DNA of 64,000 nt from Sphingomonadales bacterium Ga0077557 (GCA_001464615.1 LNFI01000016.1:124001-188000); one strand, 5' to 3'; counted from the first letter of the stretch, positions 10,181-21,589 are shown. Made by a program: numbers and translations. The notes: a model not told the origin generated them from the letters alone.

Positions 10181-11890
10181 ATGGCGGGCGAGGCCCCAAA
10201 AAGCGTCAGAATGCGCGATGTCATTCGCTGGGCGGCCCCGATATTGGGGCCTGACAGCGCCTTTTTCACGCTGGCGATCGTCTATGGGATCGGCATCAGC
10301 CTGTTGTCGCTCGCCACGCCGATTTCGGTGCAGATGCTGATCAACAGCGTCGCCAACACGGCGCTGGCTGCCCCCCTCTTCACCCTGGCTGGCATCTTGT
10401 TTGCGCTGCTGATGCTGTCAGCGCTGCTCAGCGCCTTTCGCGTGCATTTGATGGAGGTGTTCCGCCAGCGCATCTTCGCGCAGCTGGTCGCCGAGATCAC
10501 GCTCCGCGCGGTGCATTCGCGCAACCCCTTTTTCAGCGATGATCGCAAGGGCGATCTGTTCAATCGCTATTTTGAAGTGATGAACCTGCAAAAATCGGTG
10601 CCGTCGCTGCTGATCGGGCTGTTCACCATCCTGCTGCAATCGGCGGTGGGTTTTGTCGTCACGTCATTCTACCACCCGTTTTTCCTGGGCTTTAACCTGC
10701 TTTTCATTCTGATCGCCTGGGGCATTTGGCGGATCTGGTCGCGTGGGGCGATGACGTCAGCCGTCACGTTGAGCCATGCCAAATATGATACCGCGCACTG
10801 GCTGGAGAGCGTCGGCGCATCGAACGGCTTTTACAAATCGGGCCGCCATATCGATTATGCGATCGACAAATCTGAAGCGATGACGGCGCGGTACATCGCC
10901 GCCTATCGCCGCCACTTCAATTACAGCTTCAGCCAGAACGTGGCCTATCTGGTGCTGTATGCCGTGGCCAGCGCCGGCTTGCTGGCGCTTGGCGGATGGC
11001 TGGTCATTCAGGGGCAGTTGTCGATCGGCCAGTTGGTCGCCGCCGAGCTGATCCTGTCCAGCATCTTTTACGGCGTTGCGCAGCTTGGCCCCTATCTCGA
11101 CGTTTTTTATGATCTGGTGACCGCAGTCGAAGAACTCGGGCTGCTCTATGATATCCCGCAGGAATTGCCTGGGCGGGTGACGGAACCACATGATGCGGCG
11201 GGTGATCTGGCCTTTGCCAGCGTTCAGATCGAAGACGTCACTATAAACTGCACCATTCCGTATCGTGCCCGGCTGGTCGCCGCCGCTGATCCCGATACGC
11301 AGCGTGCCTTTGCGCTGCTGCTGAAACGCCACCGCACGCCAGAAAAAGGCTTTGTCACACTGGGTGGTGCTGACATTAATGCGCTTGATCCCTATCGCCT
11401 GCGCAGCGACGTGATCGTGCTTGATCGCCCGACGATCGTGGAGTGTTCGATCCGCGACTATTTAGAGCTATGCTCGCCCGATGATGAGCCCAGTTCGATG
11501 ATGAACGCGCTGAAACTTGTCGGCATTGATCGTCGGATTGGCAAACTGCCGCTGGGGCTCGATACTGTGCTCGCGTCAACCGGCTGGCCGCTTTCGCTGC
11601 CTGAAATGATGCGGCTTAAGCTGGCCGGGGCGTTGCTTTCGCGCCCGAAAATTCTCGTCATGTCGCCGCTGTTCGATATGGTGCCCGCGGACGAACTCAG
11701 TCGGCTGTTCGATGCACTCGGCACGCTGCCGACAACGGTGATCTATTTCACCAATCGCAATAACCCGCCCCGGCTTGATGGCCATCTCTGGCTTGGCCGG
11801 GACCGGCAATGGATTGAAAACGATCGCGCGATCTTCAACGCGCTTCGCCATGCCGATAAACTCGAGGAAGCCAATGCAAACGCACGTTGA
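10181..11890 (+). CDS. ABC exporter-like protein with degenerate nucleotide-binding domain
   Basis: This is a 569-residue protein preceded by GGGAG 7 nt before the ATG. Residues 1-310 form an ABC type-1 transmembrane domain with about six hydrophobic segments, like the HlyB/PrtD type I secretion ATPases. The C-terminal 230 residues follow the layout of an ABC ATPase but lack its catalytic motifs. Where Walker A should stand is RARLVAAADPDTQRAF (no GxxGxGKS/T), the signature position reads WPLSLPEMMRLKLAGALL rather than LSGGQ, and Walker B is ILVMSPLFDMV without the DE pair. It overlaps the HlyD gene by 17 nt, and a TolC-type gene follows. ATP hydrolysis by this protein alone seems unlikely; a scaffold role or pairing with another ATPase are alternatives. 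Confidence 0.8.
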   Translation: MAGEAPKSVRMRDVIRWAAPILGPDSAFFTLAIVYGIGISLLSLATPISVQMLINSVANTALAAPLFTLAGILFALLMLSALLSAFRVHLMEVFRQRIFAQLVAEITLRAVHSRNPFFSDDRKGDLFNRYFEVMNLQKSVPSLLIGLFTILLQSAVGFVVTSFYHPFFLGFNLLFILIAWGIWRIWSRGAMTSAVTLSHAKYDTAHWLESVGASNGFYKSGRHIDYAIDKSEAMTARYIAAYRRHFNYSFSQNVAYLVLYAVASAGLLALGGWLVIQGQLSIGQLVAAELILSSIFYGVAQLGPYLDVFYDLVTAVEELGLLYDIPQELPGRVTEPHDAAGDLAFASVQIEDVTINCTIPYRARLVAAADPDTQRAFALLLKRHRTPEKGFVTLGGADINALDPYRLRSDVIVLDRPTIVECSIRDYLELCSPDDEPSSMMNALKLVGIDRRIGKLPLGLDTVLASTGWPLSLPEMMRLKLAGALLSRPKILVMSPLFDMVPADELSRLFDALGTLPTTVIYFTNRNNPPRLDGHLWLGRDRQWIENDRAIFNALRHADKLEEANANAR

Positions 11891-12932
11891 ACAGCTCAGC
11901 CGGTTCAAGACGCTGGGCAGGCTCAAGACGCCGGCTGTCTTGCGGGCGGTCGCGATCATGCTGGCTGTGGCCATGATCGCCTCAATCGTCGGCCTGGTGT
12001 ATATCCCCTGGGTCCAGACGGCTCCCGGCACCGGCAGCGTCACTGCGCTCGATCCCCGCGACCGGGTGCAGAATGTGACCGCGCTGGTCGCCGGACGCAT
12101 TCTGCGCTGGGACGTTACCGATGGCAGTATCGTCAAGCGCGGCGATCCCATCGCCCAGATTGTCGACAACGATCCGCTACTGCTCGATCGGCTCCGCGCT
12201 GAACGTGCGCAGAAGCTTGCCGAGATCCAGGCCGCTGAGCTCGCCGCGCAAACGGCGATGCTCGACGTCAACCGCACGGGATCGCTGTTCCGTGAAGGGC
12301 TGGCCGCGCGACGGGACTATGAATCGGCGCAGATCAAAGTCGCCGACTACCGCGCCAAGATTGCGCAGAGCCGGGCGGCAATCAACAAGGTCGATGTCGA
12401 TCTCAGCCGTCAATCGGCGCAGATCGTCCGCGCACCCCGGGATGGCCGGATCATGCGGATCAATGCCGGCGACAGCGCCACCATGGTCAAGCAGGGCGAT
12501 GTCCTCGCCACTTTTGCGCCCGAAGATTCGGTGCGTATCGTCGAACTCTATGTCGATGGTCGCGATGTGCCGTTGATCTCGCCGGGTCGCCGGGTGCGAC
12601 TTGCGTTCGAAGGTTGGCCCGCGATCCAGTTCAGCGGCTGGCCCTCTGTCGCGCAGGGCATGTTCGACGGACGGGTGCGGGCGATTGACCTCTCGGCGTC
12701 TGACAATGGCCTGTTTCGCCTTCTCGTCGAACCGGCGCCCGATCGCGCACCATGGCCGCGGGAGCCCTATGTCCGGCTTGGAGCCAAGGTGCGTGGCTGG
12801 GTGCTGATGGACACTGTGCCAGCCGGTTTTGAACTTTGGCGTCAACTCAATGACTTCCCGCTGCAGTTCCAGCCGCCCGCTGATCCCAAGGCGGCACCAA
12901 TTCCGCCGAAGGAAAAGAAACCAAATGCGTAG
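11874..12932 (+). CDS. HlyD-family membrane fusion protein
   Basis: This is a 352-residue periplasmic adaptor. One N-terminal transmembrane segment (about residues 22-44, VAIMLAVAMIASIVGLVYIP) is followed by a lipoyl-like half (NVTALVAGRILRWDVTDGSIVKRGDPI), a helical hairpin (about residues 100-180), the second lipoyl half (IVRAPRDGRIMRINAGDSATMVKQGD) and a beta-barrel. The start ATG 11874 lies inside the end of the ABC gene, with GAGG about 7 nt upstream, and replaces a longer frame opening that has no adaptor likeness. Such proteins join an inner-membrane ABC exporter to a TolC channel. The flanking genes provide both partners. Confidence 0.9.
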   Translation: MQTHVEQLSRFKTLGRLKTPAVLRAVAIMLAVAMIASIVGLVYIPWVQTAPGTGSVTALDPRDRVQNVTALVAGRILRWDVTDGSIVKRGDPIAQIVDNDPLLLDRLRAERAQKLAEIQAAELAAQTAMLDVNRTGSLFREGLAARRDYESAQIKVADYRAKIAQSRAAINKVDVDLSRQSAQIVRAPRDGRIMRINAGDSATMVKQGDVLATFAPEDSVRIVELYVDGRDVPLISPGRRVRLAFEGWPAIQFSGWPSVAQGMFDGRVRAIDLSASDNGLFRLLVEPAPDRAPWPREPYVRLGAKVRGWVLMDTVPAGFELWRQLNDFPLQFQPPADPKAAPIPPKEKKPNA

Positions 12933-14412
12933 TTGCATCGTTGTGGCTGCCTGGGTCGTCGTAACAACCGCTCTCCCAGGCGCTACGACGGCCCAGAACC
13001 TCACGCGCCCGGTCGAACCGGTTGTATCGCGCCCGGCCCCGGCAAAGGATGCGCCGCTGTCGCTTGCCGAGGTGCTGCGCTCTTCGCGCCGCCACGCGCC
13101 GCAGATATTGGAGGCAATCGCCAAGGTCCGCCAGGCCGAGGGCAAGGTGCTCAGCGCAGAGGGCGCGTTCGATACCGTCGTCAAGGCAGAGGCCGAATCC
13201 CGGCTGACGGGCTTTTACGATGGCCAAATCGCGGGCGGGACGATTACCCGCCCGATCGAAAACTGGGGCGGCAGCCTCTATGGCGGCTACCGGATCTCAA
13301 GCGGTCGCTTCCCGATCTATGAGGACGAGCGCTTCACCAATAATTTCGGTGAGCTGAAGATTGGCGCGGTCCTGTCGCTGATGCGCGATCGACTGATCGA
13401 TGATCGCCGCTTTGCGCGTGGCAACGCCCGCATTGATGTCGACATCGCAGAGGCAGACCGGTTGCTGACGGCAATCGGCGTGCAGCGCCGCGCGATCGGT
13501 GCCTATAATCTGTGGGTTGCATCGGGTCTTAGGCTGGCGGTGTACCGGGATCTGCTGAAACTTGCCCAGGCGCGCCAAGCGGGTCTCGTGCGCCAGGTTC
13601 AGCTCGGCGCACGGCCAGCGATCATCTTGACGGAAAATGAGCAGAATATCCTGCGCCGGGAAACATTGGTCGCCCGCGCAGAGCAGGATTTAGCGCAGGC
13701 CGCCAACGCGCTTTCCTTCTTTCTGCGCGACGCCGATGGCGCGCCGATGGTGCCGCCAACGGCGCGCTTGCCGACAAGTTTTCCGGCCATCCCACGATCG
13801 AATGGCGATCCGCGGGCCATGCTGAATGCACGCCCAGACCTGCGCCAGATCGATCTGCGGATGGCTCAGGCGACCAATCGACTCGAACTTGATCGCAACG
13901 CTTTGCAGCCCCGGCTGGATCTGAAGGCGGAAGTTGCCCAGGATATCGGCCCGCTTGGCGAAGGCGGGCGGTCGCGCGCCGGCACCGAAACAAAAGTGGG
14001 GCTAAGCTTCACGCTGCCGCTGCAACGCCGCGCCGCCCAAGGCCGGATCGACCAGACGACGGCTGAAATCGACGCGATTCGCCGGCGGCGGCAACAAACT
14101 GAAGAGCAAATTATCGTCGCGATCGATGGACTGGCCATTGATGTCAAAGCCACTGAACGGCTGCGGACGCTAGCCGAGGCAGAACATGACCGTGCAACCA
14201 CGATGGCCGAGGCAGAAAGCCGCCGCTTCACTTTGGGCGCCAGCGACTTTTTCTTGGTCAATGTTCGTGAAGAATCGGCGGCTGATGCGGGCGTGCGCAA
14301 GCTTGATGCGGCCTATCGCCAGATTGTAGCCAATGCGGAGCTCGCCGCTGCGGCGGCAGATTTGCCTGCGCTAGGTCTAGATGCCCGGGCTTTGGCCAGC
14401 GAAGACGAATGA
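12925..14412 (+). CDS. TolC-family outer membrane efflux protein
   Basis: This is a 495-residue protein with a signal peptide (MRSCIVVAAWVVVTTALPGATTAQ). Two long alpha-helical repeats typical of outer-membrane efflux proteins follow, with heptad-like stretches at VRQAEGKVLSAEGAFD, AEQDLAQAANALSFFLRD and AEAEHDRATTMAEAESRR. The start ATG 12925 overlaps the HlyD stop by 8 nt and is preceded by AAGGA. It closes an ABC-HlyD-TolC set, so it should form the outer-membrane exit duct of this export system. The cargo is not evident: no RTX-type gene is seen nearby. Confidence 0.88.
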   Translation: MRSCIVVAAWVVVTTALPGATTAQNLTRPVEPVVSRPAPAKDAPLSLAEVLRSSRRHAPQILEAIAKVRQAEGKVLSAEGAFDTVVKAEAESRLTGFYDGQIAGGTITRPIENWGGSLYGGYRISSGRFPIYEDERFTNNFGELKIGAVLSLMRDRLIDDRRFARGNARIDVDIAEADRLLTAIGVQRRAIGAYNLWVASGLRLAVYRDLLKLAQARQAGLVRQVQLGARPAIILTENEQNILRRETLVARAEQDLAQAANALSFFLRDADGAPMVPPTARLPTSFPAIPRSNGDPRAMLNARPDLRQIDLRMAQATNRLELDRNALQPRLDLKAEVAQDIGPLGEGGRSRAGTETKVGLSFTLPLQRRAAQGRIDQTTAEIDAIRRRRQQTEEQIIVAIDGLAIDVKATERLRTLAEAEHDRATTMAEAESRRFTLGASDFFLVNVREESAADAGVRKLDAAYRQIVANAELAAAAADLPALGLDARALASEDE

Positions 14413-14454
14413 AGTGGCGTATCATGTGACGAGTAAAATCGATCACTGATATAA

Positions 14455-16743
<2,289 letters not shown>

Positions 16744-16759
16744 TCAACCCATGGTAAGG

Positions 16760-16796
16760 CCCGGTCGCAGCCCTGTTTGATCAGGCTGCGACCGGG
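16760..16796 (+). terminator. hairpin after katG
   Basis: A perfect 13-bp stem, CCCGGTCGCAGCC (16760-16772) with GGCTGCGACCGGG (16784-16796), and an 11-nt loop begin 17 nt past the katG stop. The downstream T-tract is weak (GGATTTCC). It is probably the katG terminator. Confidence 0.7.
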
Positions 16797-16905
16797 GATT
16801 TCCAGTCTGGGGGCGACAACCACTCCCGGAGTTTCAGTTTATAAAAATCCGCAGTCCCGCATTTCCCCGCGCGCGATCGAAGCGGAAACTCCCCCACGGC
16901 CAGAT

Positions 16906-16917
16906 TTGTCCGGACAT
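16906..16917. promoter_or_regulatory. TTGTCCGGACAA-type operator 1 (DUF1838 gene)
   Basis: TTGTCCGGACAT differs from the palindromic consensus at one end base. It lies 57 nt before the DUF1838 start, and a possible -10 element overlaps its right end (CATATT). It belongs to a family of six sites in this window. Confidence 0.7.
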
Positions 16918-16974
16918 ATTTTCTTTGGTGCTTTTTTCCGGTACGAGTGACCCGAAGCACAGGAGCGGGAGAAT

Positions 16975-17871
16975 ATGATGACAATCAAGATGTCAGTGGC
17001 GGCAGCCATTATCGCTATAGCCGTAAGCCCGTTAGCCAACGCCAGACAGCTTGATCCCGCCAACCCGACCGATGCGGTCGAGATCATGAAGCGCACCCAA
17101 TGCGGTGTTAAGGACAGTGAACCAGCAGTCTATTATTGGTCTGGACGAATTTATTCGCGCGTCGAAGGCGAGCCCGACAAGCTGTTGTTCGGCGGTGAAG
17201 GCATGAATATCCGCCAATGCATCGCGATTACCGATCCCAAGCGCGGCACCGGTTTTCGCCAGGTCAGCCGTGAGGTGATGTTCTTTACTGATCCCAAGAC
17301 CGGCCAGATCGTCCGCCAATGGGATAATCCGTGGACCGGGGAAAAGGTTGAGGTGATGCACATCGCCAATGACCCGGTGAATGGCCGCCCCAGCTTTCCG
17401 ATGAGCGCAGAGGGCAAGCCCTATGCCCTTAACATGCAGCGTATGGGCCAATGGGTGCAGATGCCGCTTGAAGTGCCGCTATTTTATGAAAACCCGCTTG
17501 GCGGCGACTACCAGGATTTTGTCGGCAACAAATATCACGCGATGGAGATTTTCGATTTCGCCGCGCGCGCCGACGAATTGCTCGATACGAAATATCCAAC
17601 CGCCTATCCTTCCGTTTCCTGGGTGCGGATTTCGGATTGGATGCCGTGGATGAAGATGCGCGGTCGGCACGGTAACATCGTTTTCAACGCGATGGGGGCG
17701 AAGCTGAAAAGCTATGCCGAGCTACCCGCCGTCATCCGCGACGAGATTGCCGCGCGCTACCCGGCCTATGTCGCGCCGCCGCCAACCGATGATGCCCGCC
17801 CGAATGAGACGACCTGGACGGTGTTCAAGAAGCGGCTTGATGCGGCCAGAAAAGCAGCGCCAGCGAAATAA
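16975..17871 (+). CDS. DUF1838 family exported protein
   Basis: This is a 298-residue protein with an N-terminal signal peptide (hydrophobic run about residues 6-22, ending ANA). The body has features I associate with DUF1838 proteins (YYWSGRIYSRVEGEPDKLLFG, GTGFRQVSREVMFF, ILRQ/IVRQWDNPWTGE, WVRISDWMPWMKM). The family has no established reaction; members are often found beside TonB receptors in sphingomonad catabolic clusters. The start ATGATG 16975 has GGGAGA just upstream. It is a single-gene unit with its own operator and ends at a bidirectional terminator shared with TonB receptor 1. A periplasmic role in handling the imported substrate is inference. Confidence 0.8.
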   Translation: MMTIKMSVAAAIIAIAVSPLANARQLDPANPTDAVEIMKRTQCGVKDSEPAVYYWSGRIYSRVEGEPDKLLFGGEGMNIRQCIAITDPKRGTGFRQVSREVMFFTDPKTGQIVRQWDNPWTGEKVEVMHIANDPVNGRPSFPMSAEGKPYALNMQRMGQWVQMPLEVPLFYENPLGGDYQDFVGNKYHAMEIFDFAARADELLDTKYPTAYPSVSWVRISDWMPWMKMRGRHGNIVFNAMGAKLKSYAELPAVIRDEIAARYPAYVAPPPTDDARPNETTWTVFKKRLDAARKAAPAK

Positions 17872-17893
17872 CGCCGCCGATTACATCGTGCAC

Positions 17894-17927
17894 AAAAAAG
17901 CCCCGCCGGAATCCGACGGGGCTTTTT
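17894..17927. terminator. bidirectional terminator between convergent DUF1838 and TonB receptor genes
   Basis: A GC-rich stem, AAAAAAGCCCCGCCGGA (17894-17910) with TCCGACGGGGCTTTTT (17912-17927), has A and T tracts on both sides. It would work for both convergent transcripts. Confidence 0.9.
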
Positions 17928-17949
17928 GTTGGCCCTAGCGGGTAGCCGA

Positions 17950-20409
17950 TCAGAAATTATAGCCGAGCGACACACCGATTTGCCGACGGTTTGCGCCTTG
18001 GACCAGCGGTGCAGACACGAAGAAATTGGTGGTGTCAAAGAAGCGAACACCGGCCAAGGGCGAAGCATCATCAAAGGCATTGTCGACAAAGAATTGCAGC
18101 CGCCATGCGCCATTGGTCGCCGTTACGCGGAAATCAACGGTCGCGCGATCGCCGAAATTCTGGAGATTGTCGGCACGGACAAAGCTCTTTGACTGGTAAA
18201 CAAAGTCGGCACGTGCCTGCAGCTTGATCGGCCCTTTGGTCGGCACATCGACGCGTGGGCTGATCAGGAACTTGTGGTCAGGCACATAGGGCAAGGATTT
18301 GCCATCGAAATTGATCGCTGGCAGACCTGCCAGCGCCAAATTCTGCGCCCCCGAATCGTCGATGAAACGACTATAACGGGCACGCGTCCAAGCATAGTTT
18401 CCAAAGACCGAGAAGACATCGTTAAAGCGGTAGGAGGTTTCAACTTCGACGCCGTAAATATTCGCTGCTGCAACGTTGCAGGAATAGGATCGATTGGTGC
18501 TATTGCCGCCTGCGGTTACCGGATTTTGGCACACCGCCTGCTGGTTTTGCCAATCGGTATAATAGCCGGCAACGTTGAACAGCAACCGGTTGTCAAACAA
18601 CCGCGATTTCAGACCGATTTCATAATTGTTGGTCGTTTCGGGCTGAAAAGTGCGCTGATCGGGAAAGACATTCAAACCGGTGTTGAACCCGCCCGTCTTC
18701 GCGCCCCGGGCATAGCTGGCATAGACAAGAGCGGAGGGATCAACCTTATAGCTGAAAATCGCGCGCGGGGTCGCAAAACTGAAGGTCTGCTGCGTCGCCG
18801 TGAACGCCGTCGCAGCCGCGGTACCGGCTGGGCTGGGGAATACCGTCAAGGCACCGGTAAAGGGGCTTGTCGGTGACGTAACGATCGGTGATGGCACCGC
18901 ACCGCAGCCCACCGTTCCCGCCGGCGGCGTCGGCGATGGGTTGGCAAAAAAGGTCGGGCACTGCGCGAAGGTCTGGGTTTCGCTTTCATAGCGAATTTCA
19001 CCCGTGATCGTGAACTTGTCGGTCGCGTGCCAATTGACCGAACCGAAGCCCGAATAGCTCTTCGTCGTCAACCTGATGCGCGGAAAGGAATAATTGGGAT
19101 TAAACGCCGAATAGGCGGTTGGGCCTGTCGTCGTGGAGGGGCTCAGGCCACGTTCAACACCGACATTGATATTATCATAATAATAAAAGCCAACCAGCCA
19201 GTCGATGGTCTGCTTGCCCGACGAACTCAGCCGAACTTCCTGGCTGATGTCACGAAAATATCCGTCATTGCTCGACAGGCTGAAAGCGCTTGATCCAATC
19301 GGCAGATTGGGGACGAACGGGAAGCCAAAGGTGGGGCAGCCACCCGTTCGATCACAGATCGTATTGTCGCCATCGAAGGTGAATTCGGCGTTGCGCTTGG
19401 CATAGGCCGTGATCGACGTCAGCGTGACCGGCCCGAAATCATATTGAAGATCGAGGCTGCCGCGGATCGATTCTTCGCGATCCCCATAGCTGCCGCCGGG
19501 CAGACCCGGCACGCTGCGCGTGTTGACGGTTACGCCATTGCGCGCAATCCCGGGAACCTCACCGAAGAAAAACAGGTTCCGCCGCTGCGATGCCGGTGCA
19601 CCGGCAGGCTGGCCGATCCCCCCGTTGGTGCGGATGATGCTTGACGGCGGCTGGCCGTTATTTTCCTTTGAATAGGTAAAGCGCAAAGTAGCGAGAAACG
19701 CCTCATCGGGCGCCCATTCGAGCGTGCCGATAGCGCCGTAATTCTGTGCGAAATCGACCTTGCCGCCGTCAATAGAGCTCCGATAAAAGCCATCGAACTG
19801 GCGAAAAAAGCCACCAACACGGAAACGCAGCGTGTCGCTGATCGGGCCGCTGACGCTTGCAATACCCTTCACCAAGCCATTGTTACCGCCGGTAAATTCG
19901 GCATTGGCCGTTAACACTGCAGACGGCCGCTTCGTTACATAGTTGATCGCCCCCGCAAAGGTGTTGCGGCCATAGAGCGCCGATTGTGGCCCCTTGACCA
20001 CTTCGATCCGCTCAAGATCGTTGAGTTCAAGATCGACGCCAGCCTTGCCTGACAGAAAAATGCCATCAAGAAACACACCGACGTTGAGCTGGCCAAGGGT
20101 TTGGGCGGCACCACGGATGATCGGCAACTGGTTCTGCGCGCCAAACAAAGGCGTAAAATTCAGGCCGGGCGTCAGCTTGGCGAGATCGGCCAGCCGCTCA
20201 ATCTTGGCTGCTTTGATGTCATCGGCGGTAAAAGCCGTGATGGCGACCGGCACATCCTGGAGCTTTTCTGAGGTCTTGCGCGCGGTAACGATGATTTCCT
20301 GCGGTGCATTTGCTGCCTGCTCCTCCTCTGCTGGCGCCGCCTGCGCAAAAGCTGCCGCCGGGCTCAACATTGTCGCCGCCAACAGGCCGGCACGTAAGAT
20401 CAGTCGCAT
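17950..20409 (-). CDS. TonB-dependent outer membrane receptor 1
   Basis: This 819-residue protein has a signal peptide (MRLILRAGLLAATMLSPAAAFAQ). A TonB-box-like EIIVTARK and the plug domain (LQDVPVAITAFTADDIKAAKIERLADLAKLTPGLNF, residues about 45-170) follow. The rest is a 22-strand beta-barrel ending in the typical aromatic C-terminus (GVSLGYNF). ATG 20409 is chosen over a frame opening 21 nt upstream because GGGGGAG precedes it. It imports a scarce or large molecule using TonB energy; the FecA/CirA-like sphingomonad type is common for aromatic and plant compounds. Its operator is 55 nt upstream. It is divergent from the DUF1330/VOC/MFS operon. Confidence 0.93.
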   Translation of the reverse strand: MRLILRAGLLAATMLSPAAAFAQAAPAEEEQAANAPQEIIVTARKTSEKLQDVPVAITAFTADDIKAAKIERLADLAKLTPGLNFTPLFGAQNQLPIIRGAAQTLGQLNVGVFLDGIFLSGKAGVDLELNDLERIEVVKGPQSALYGRNTFAGAINYVTKRPSAVLTANAEFTGGNNGLVKGIASVSGPISDTLRFRVGGFFRQFDGFYRSSIDGGKVDFAQNYGAIGTLEWAPDEAFLATLRFTYSKENNGQPPSSIIRTNGGIGQPAGAPASQRRNLFFFGEVPGIARNGVTVNTRSVPGLPGGSYGDREESIRGSLDLQYDFGPVTLTSITAYAKRNAEFTFDGDNTICDRTGGCPTFGFPFVPNLPIGSSAFSLSSNDGYFRDISQEVRLSSSGKQTIDWLVGFYYYDNINVGVERGLSPSTTTGPTAYSAFNPNYSFPRIRLTTKSYSGFGSVNWHATDKFTITGEIRYESETQTFAQCPTFFANPSPTPPAGTVGCGAVPSPIVTSPTSPFTGALTVFPSPAGTAAATAFTATQQTFSFATPRAIFSYKVDPSALVYASYARGAKTGGFNTGLNVFPDQRTFQPETTNNYEIGLKSRLFDNRLLFNVAGYYTDWQNQQAVCQNPVTAGGNSTNRSYSCNVAAANIYGVEVETSYRFNDVFSVFGNYAWTRARYSRFIDDSGAQNLALAGLPAINFDGKSLPYVPDHKFLISPRVDVPTKGPIKLQARADFVYQSKSFVRADNLQNFGDRATVDFRVTATNGAWRLQFFVDNAFDDASPLAGVRFFDTTNFFVSAPLVQGANRRQIGVSLGYNF

Positions 20410-20464
20410 GATTGACTCCCCCCCGAACAAATTTCTGAAGCGAGACTTTCATTTGCCGCATAAT

Positions 20465-20476
20465 TTGTCCAGACAA
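20465..20476. promoter_or_regulatory. TTGTCCGGACAA-type operator 2 (TonB receptor 1 / DUF1330 operon)
   Basis: TTGTCCAGACAA has one central change from consensus, and flanking AAT/ATT extends the palindrome to about 20 bp. It lies 55 nt from the receptor start and 66 nt from the first small gene of the divergent operon, so it could control both. A TAATAAT -10-like element abuts it on the receptor strand. Confidence 0.75.
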
Positions 20477-20542
20477 ATTATTAGCGGACGCTAACGAGTC
20501 GAGATGTGTTGCGTGAGCGACACACTTAGAAGAGGGGGCGGT

Positions 20543-20809
20543 ATGGAGGATGCCAATCGGGTTTCGCGGCGAATGGTGCTGGCGGCAGGGGCTGGGCTGG
20601 CGTCCGACATCGCCACCGCGCCAGTGGGGCCGCGAGTGACGCACCGCATCCCGATCAAGGATTTCCGCGCACCGCACCGCCAGCCCTTCGTCCATAGCGA
20701 ATTGGTGATGCCGGTGTACGAGGCCTATCGCTCGAAATATCTCGCCGACAAGGCGCGCTGGCCGAAATGGTCCGTTGCTAAAGGAAGCTGCCCATGCCTG
20801 CTTACATGA
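20543..20809 (+). CDS. small hypothetical protein with Tat-like N-terminus
   Basis: This 88-residue frame begins at ATG 20543 with a purine-rich GGGGGCGG upstream. The N-terminus VSRRMVLAAGAGLASDIATA resembles a twin-arginine signal (RR followed by a hydrophobic run). The remainder (HRIPIKDFRAPHRQPFVHSELVMPVYEAYRSKYL) matches no family I recognise. The end overlaps the DUF1330 start by 16 nt. It may be a genuine small exported protein, or the truncated remnant of a longer Tat substrate whose 3' part was lost; the odd tail VAKGSCPCLLT favours a remnant. Confidence 0.4.
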   Translation: MEDANRVSRRMVLAAGAGLASDIATAPVGPRVTHRIPIKDFRAPHRQPFVHSELVMPVYEAYRSKYLADKARWPKWSVAKGSCPCLLT

Positions 20810-21114
20810 TCGTGACCGCCAAGATCGCCGACCGCGACGCCTTCATCAACGGTTATGGCATGGCGGCCGCCAAGCTGGTGGAGCAATTTGGCGGCAAATA
20901 TGTGTTGCGTGGACCCGGCGCGACCTTGCTCGAGGGTGATTTCGGCGCCCAAGTTTTTGAGGGAGGCGCGTCGATGGTGATTTCCGAATGGCGCGACAAG
21001 GCTTCGGCGGAAGCCTTTTGGAACTCTCCCGATTATGCCGAGGTGAAAAAGCTGCGCGAGGGCATTGCCGATTGCCAGGTGCTGCTGATCGAGGCTGCCA
21101 AGATCAATGGCTGA
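20794..21114 (+). CDS. DUF1330 family protein
   Basis: This 106-residue ferredoxin-like dimeric alpha/beta barrel protein starts MPAYMIVTAKIADRDAF and contains GGKYVLRGPGATLLEG and MVISEWRDKASAEAFWNSPDY, hallmark segments of DUF1330. AAGGA lies 9 nt before the ATG. The family has no firmly known reaction, and related small barrels act as monooxygenases or isomerases. It is an early gene of an operon continuing with two VOC proteins, an MFS carrier and a quinone-oxidoreductase-like enzyme, each overlapping the next. Confidence 0.88.
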   Translation: MPAYMIVTAKIADRDAFINGYGMAAAKLVEQFGGKYVLRGPGATLLEGDFGAQVFEGGASMVISEWRDKASAEAFWNSPDYAEVKKLREGIADCQVLLIEAAKING

Positions 21115-21589
21115 GTCAATGGCTGGGCCCGACATCATCAAGCGCACCACGCTGATGGTCCGCGATGCCGAAGCGGCGGCGCGCTGGTACGAGGCCGTTT
21201 TCGGCATGACGCGCGTGATGGACACGCCTTTCACGCTTTCCGGCACGCAACTGGCGGCGGGCAAAAAGGGCGACCAGACCAGGCTGATCATCCTGAAATG
21301 CGCGGACGACTTGATCGGCATGATCGGCCTGCTGCAATGGACCGATCCGCCGATGGCAACGCCCGCCGAGCTGCCGACGCAAATCGCGTTTGGCGCGCCG
21401 ATCTTCGTGGTGGCAGCACGCAATTGCCGCGCGACCACTGAGCGCGCGCGAGAGGGTGGCAGCCGCATCCACTGCGAACCGCGCGACTGGACCGTCATCG
21501 GTTTCGACGGCAAGGAACAGGCGATGGTCGGGGCGAGCTTTTTCGATCTCGATGGCTATTTCTTCGAAGTGAATGAGCGGGTTTCGTGA
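21107..21589 (+). CDS. VOC (glyoxalase/dioxygenase fold) protein 1
   Basis: This 160-residue protein has the VOC pattern: first module IIKRTTLMVRDAEAAARWYEAVFGM, second module FGAPIFVVAARNCRATTERAREGG, ending in SFFDLDGYFFEVNERV. VOC enzymes bind a divalent metal and catalyse ring cleavage, isomerisation or epimerisation. The final Glu region (FFEVNE) provides a likely ligand. It overlaps the DUF1330 stop by 8 nt and the next VOC start by 4 nt. The exact substrate cannot be told. Confidence 0.82.
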   Translation: MAESMAGPDIIKRTTLMVRDAEAAARWYEAVFGMTRVMDTPFTLSGTQLAAGKKGDQTRLIILKCADDLIGMIGLLQWTDPPMATPAELPTQIAFGAPIFVVAARNCRATTERAREGGSRIHCEPRDWTVIGFDGKEQAMVGASFFDLDGYFFEVNERVS

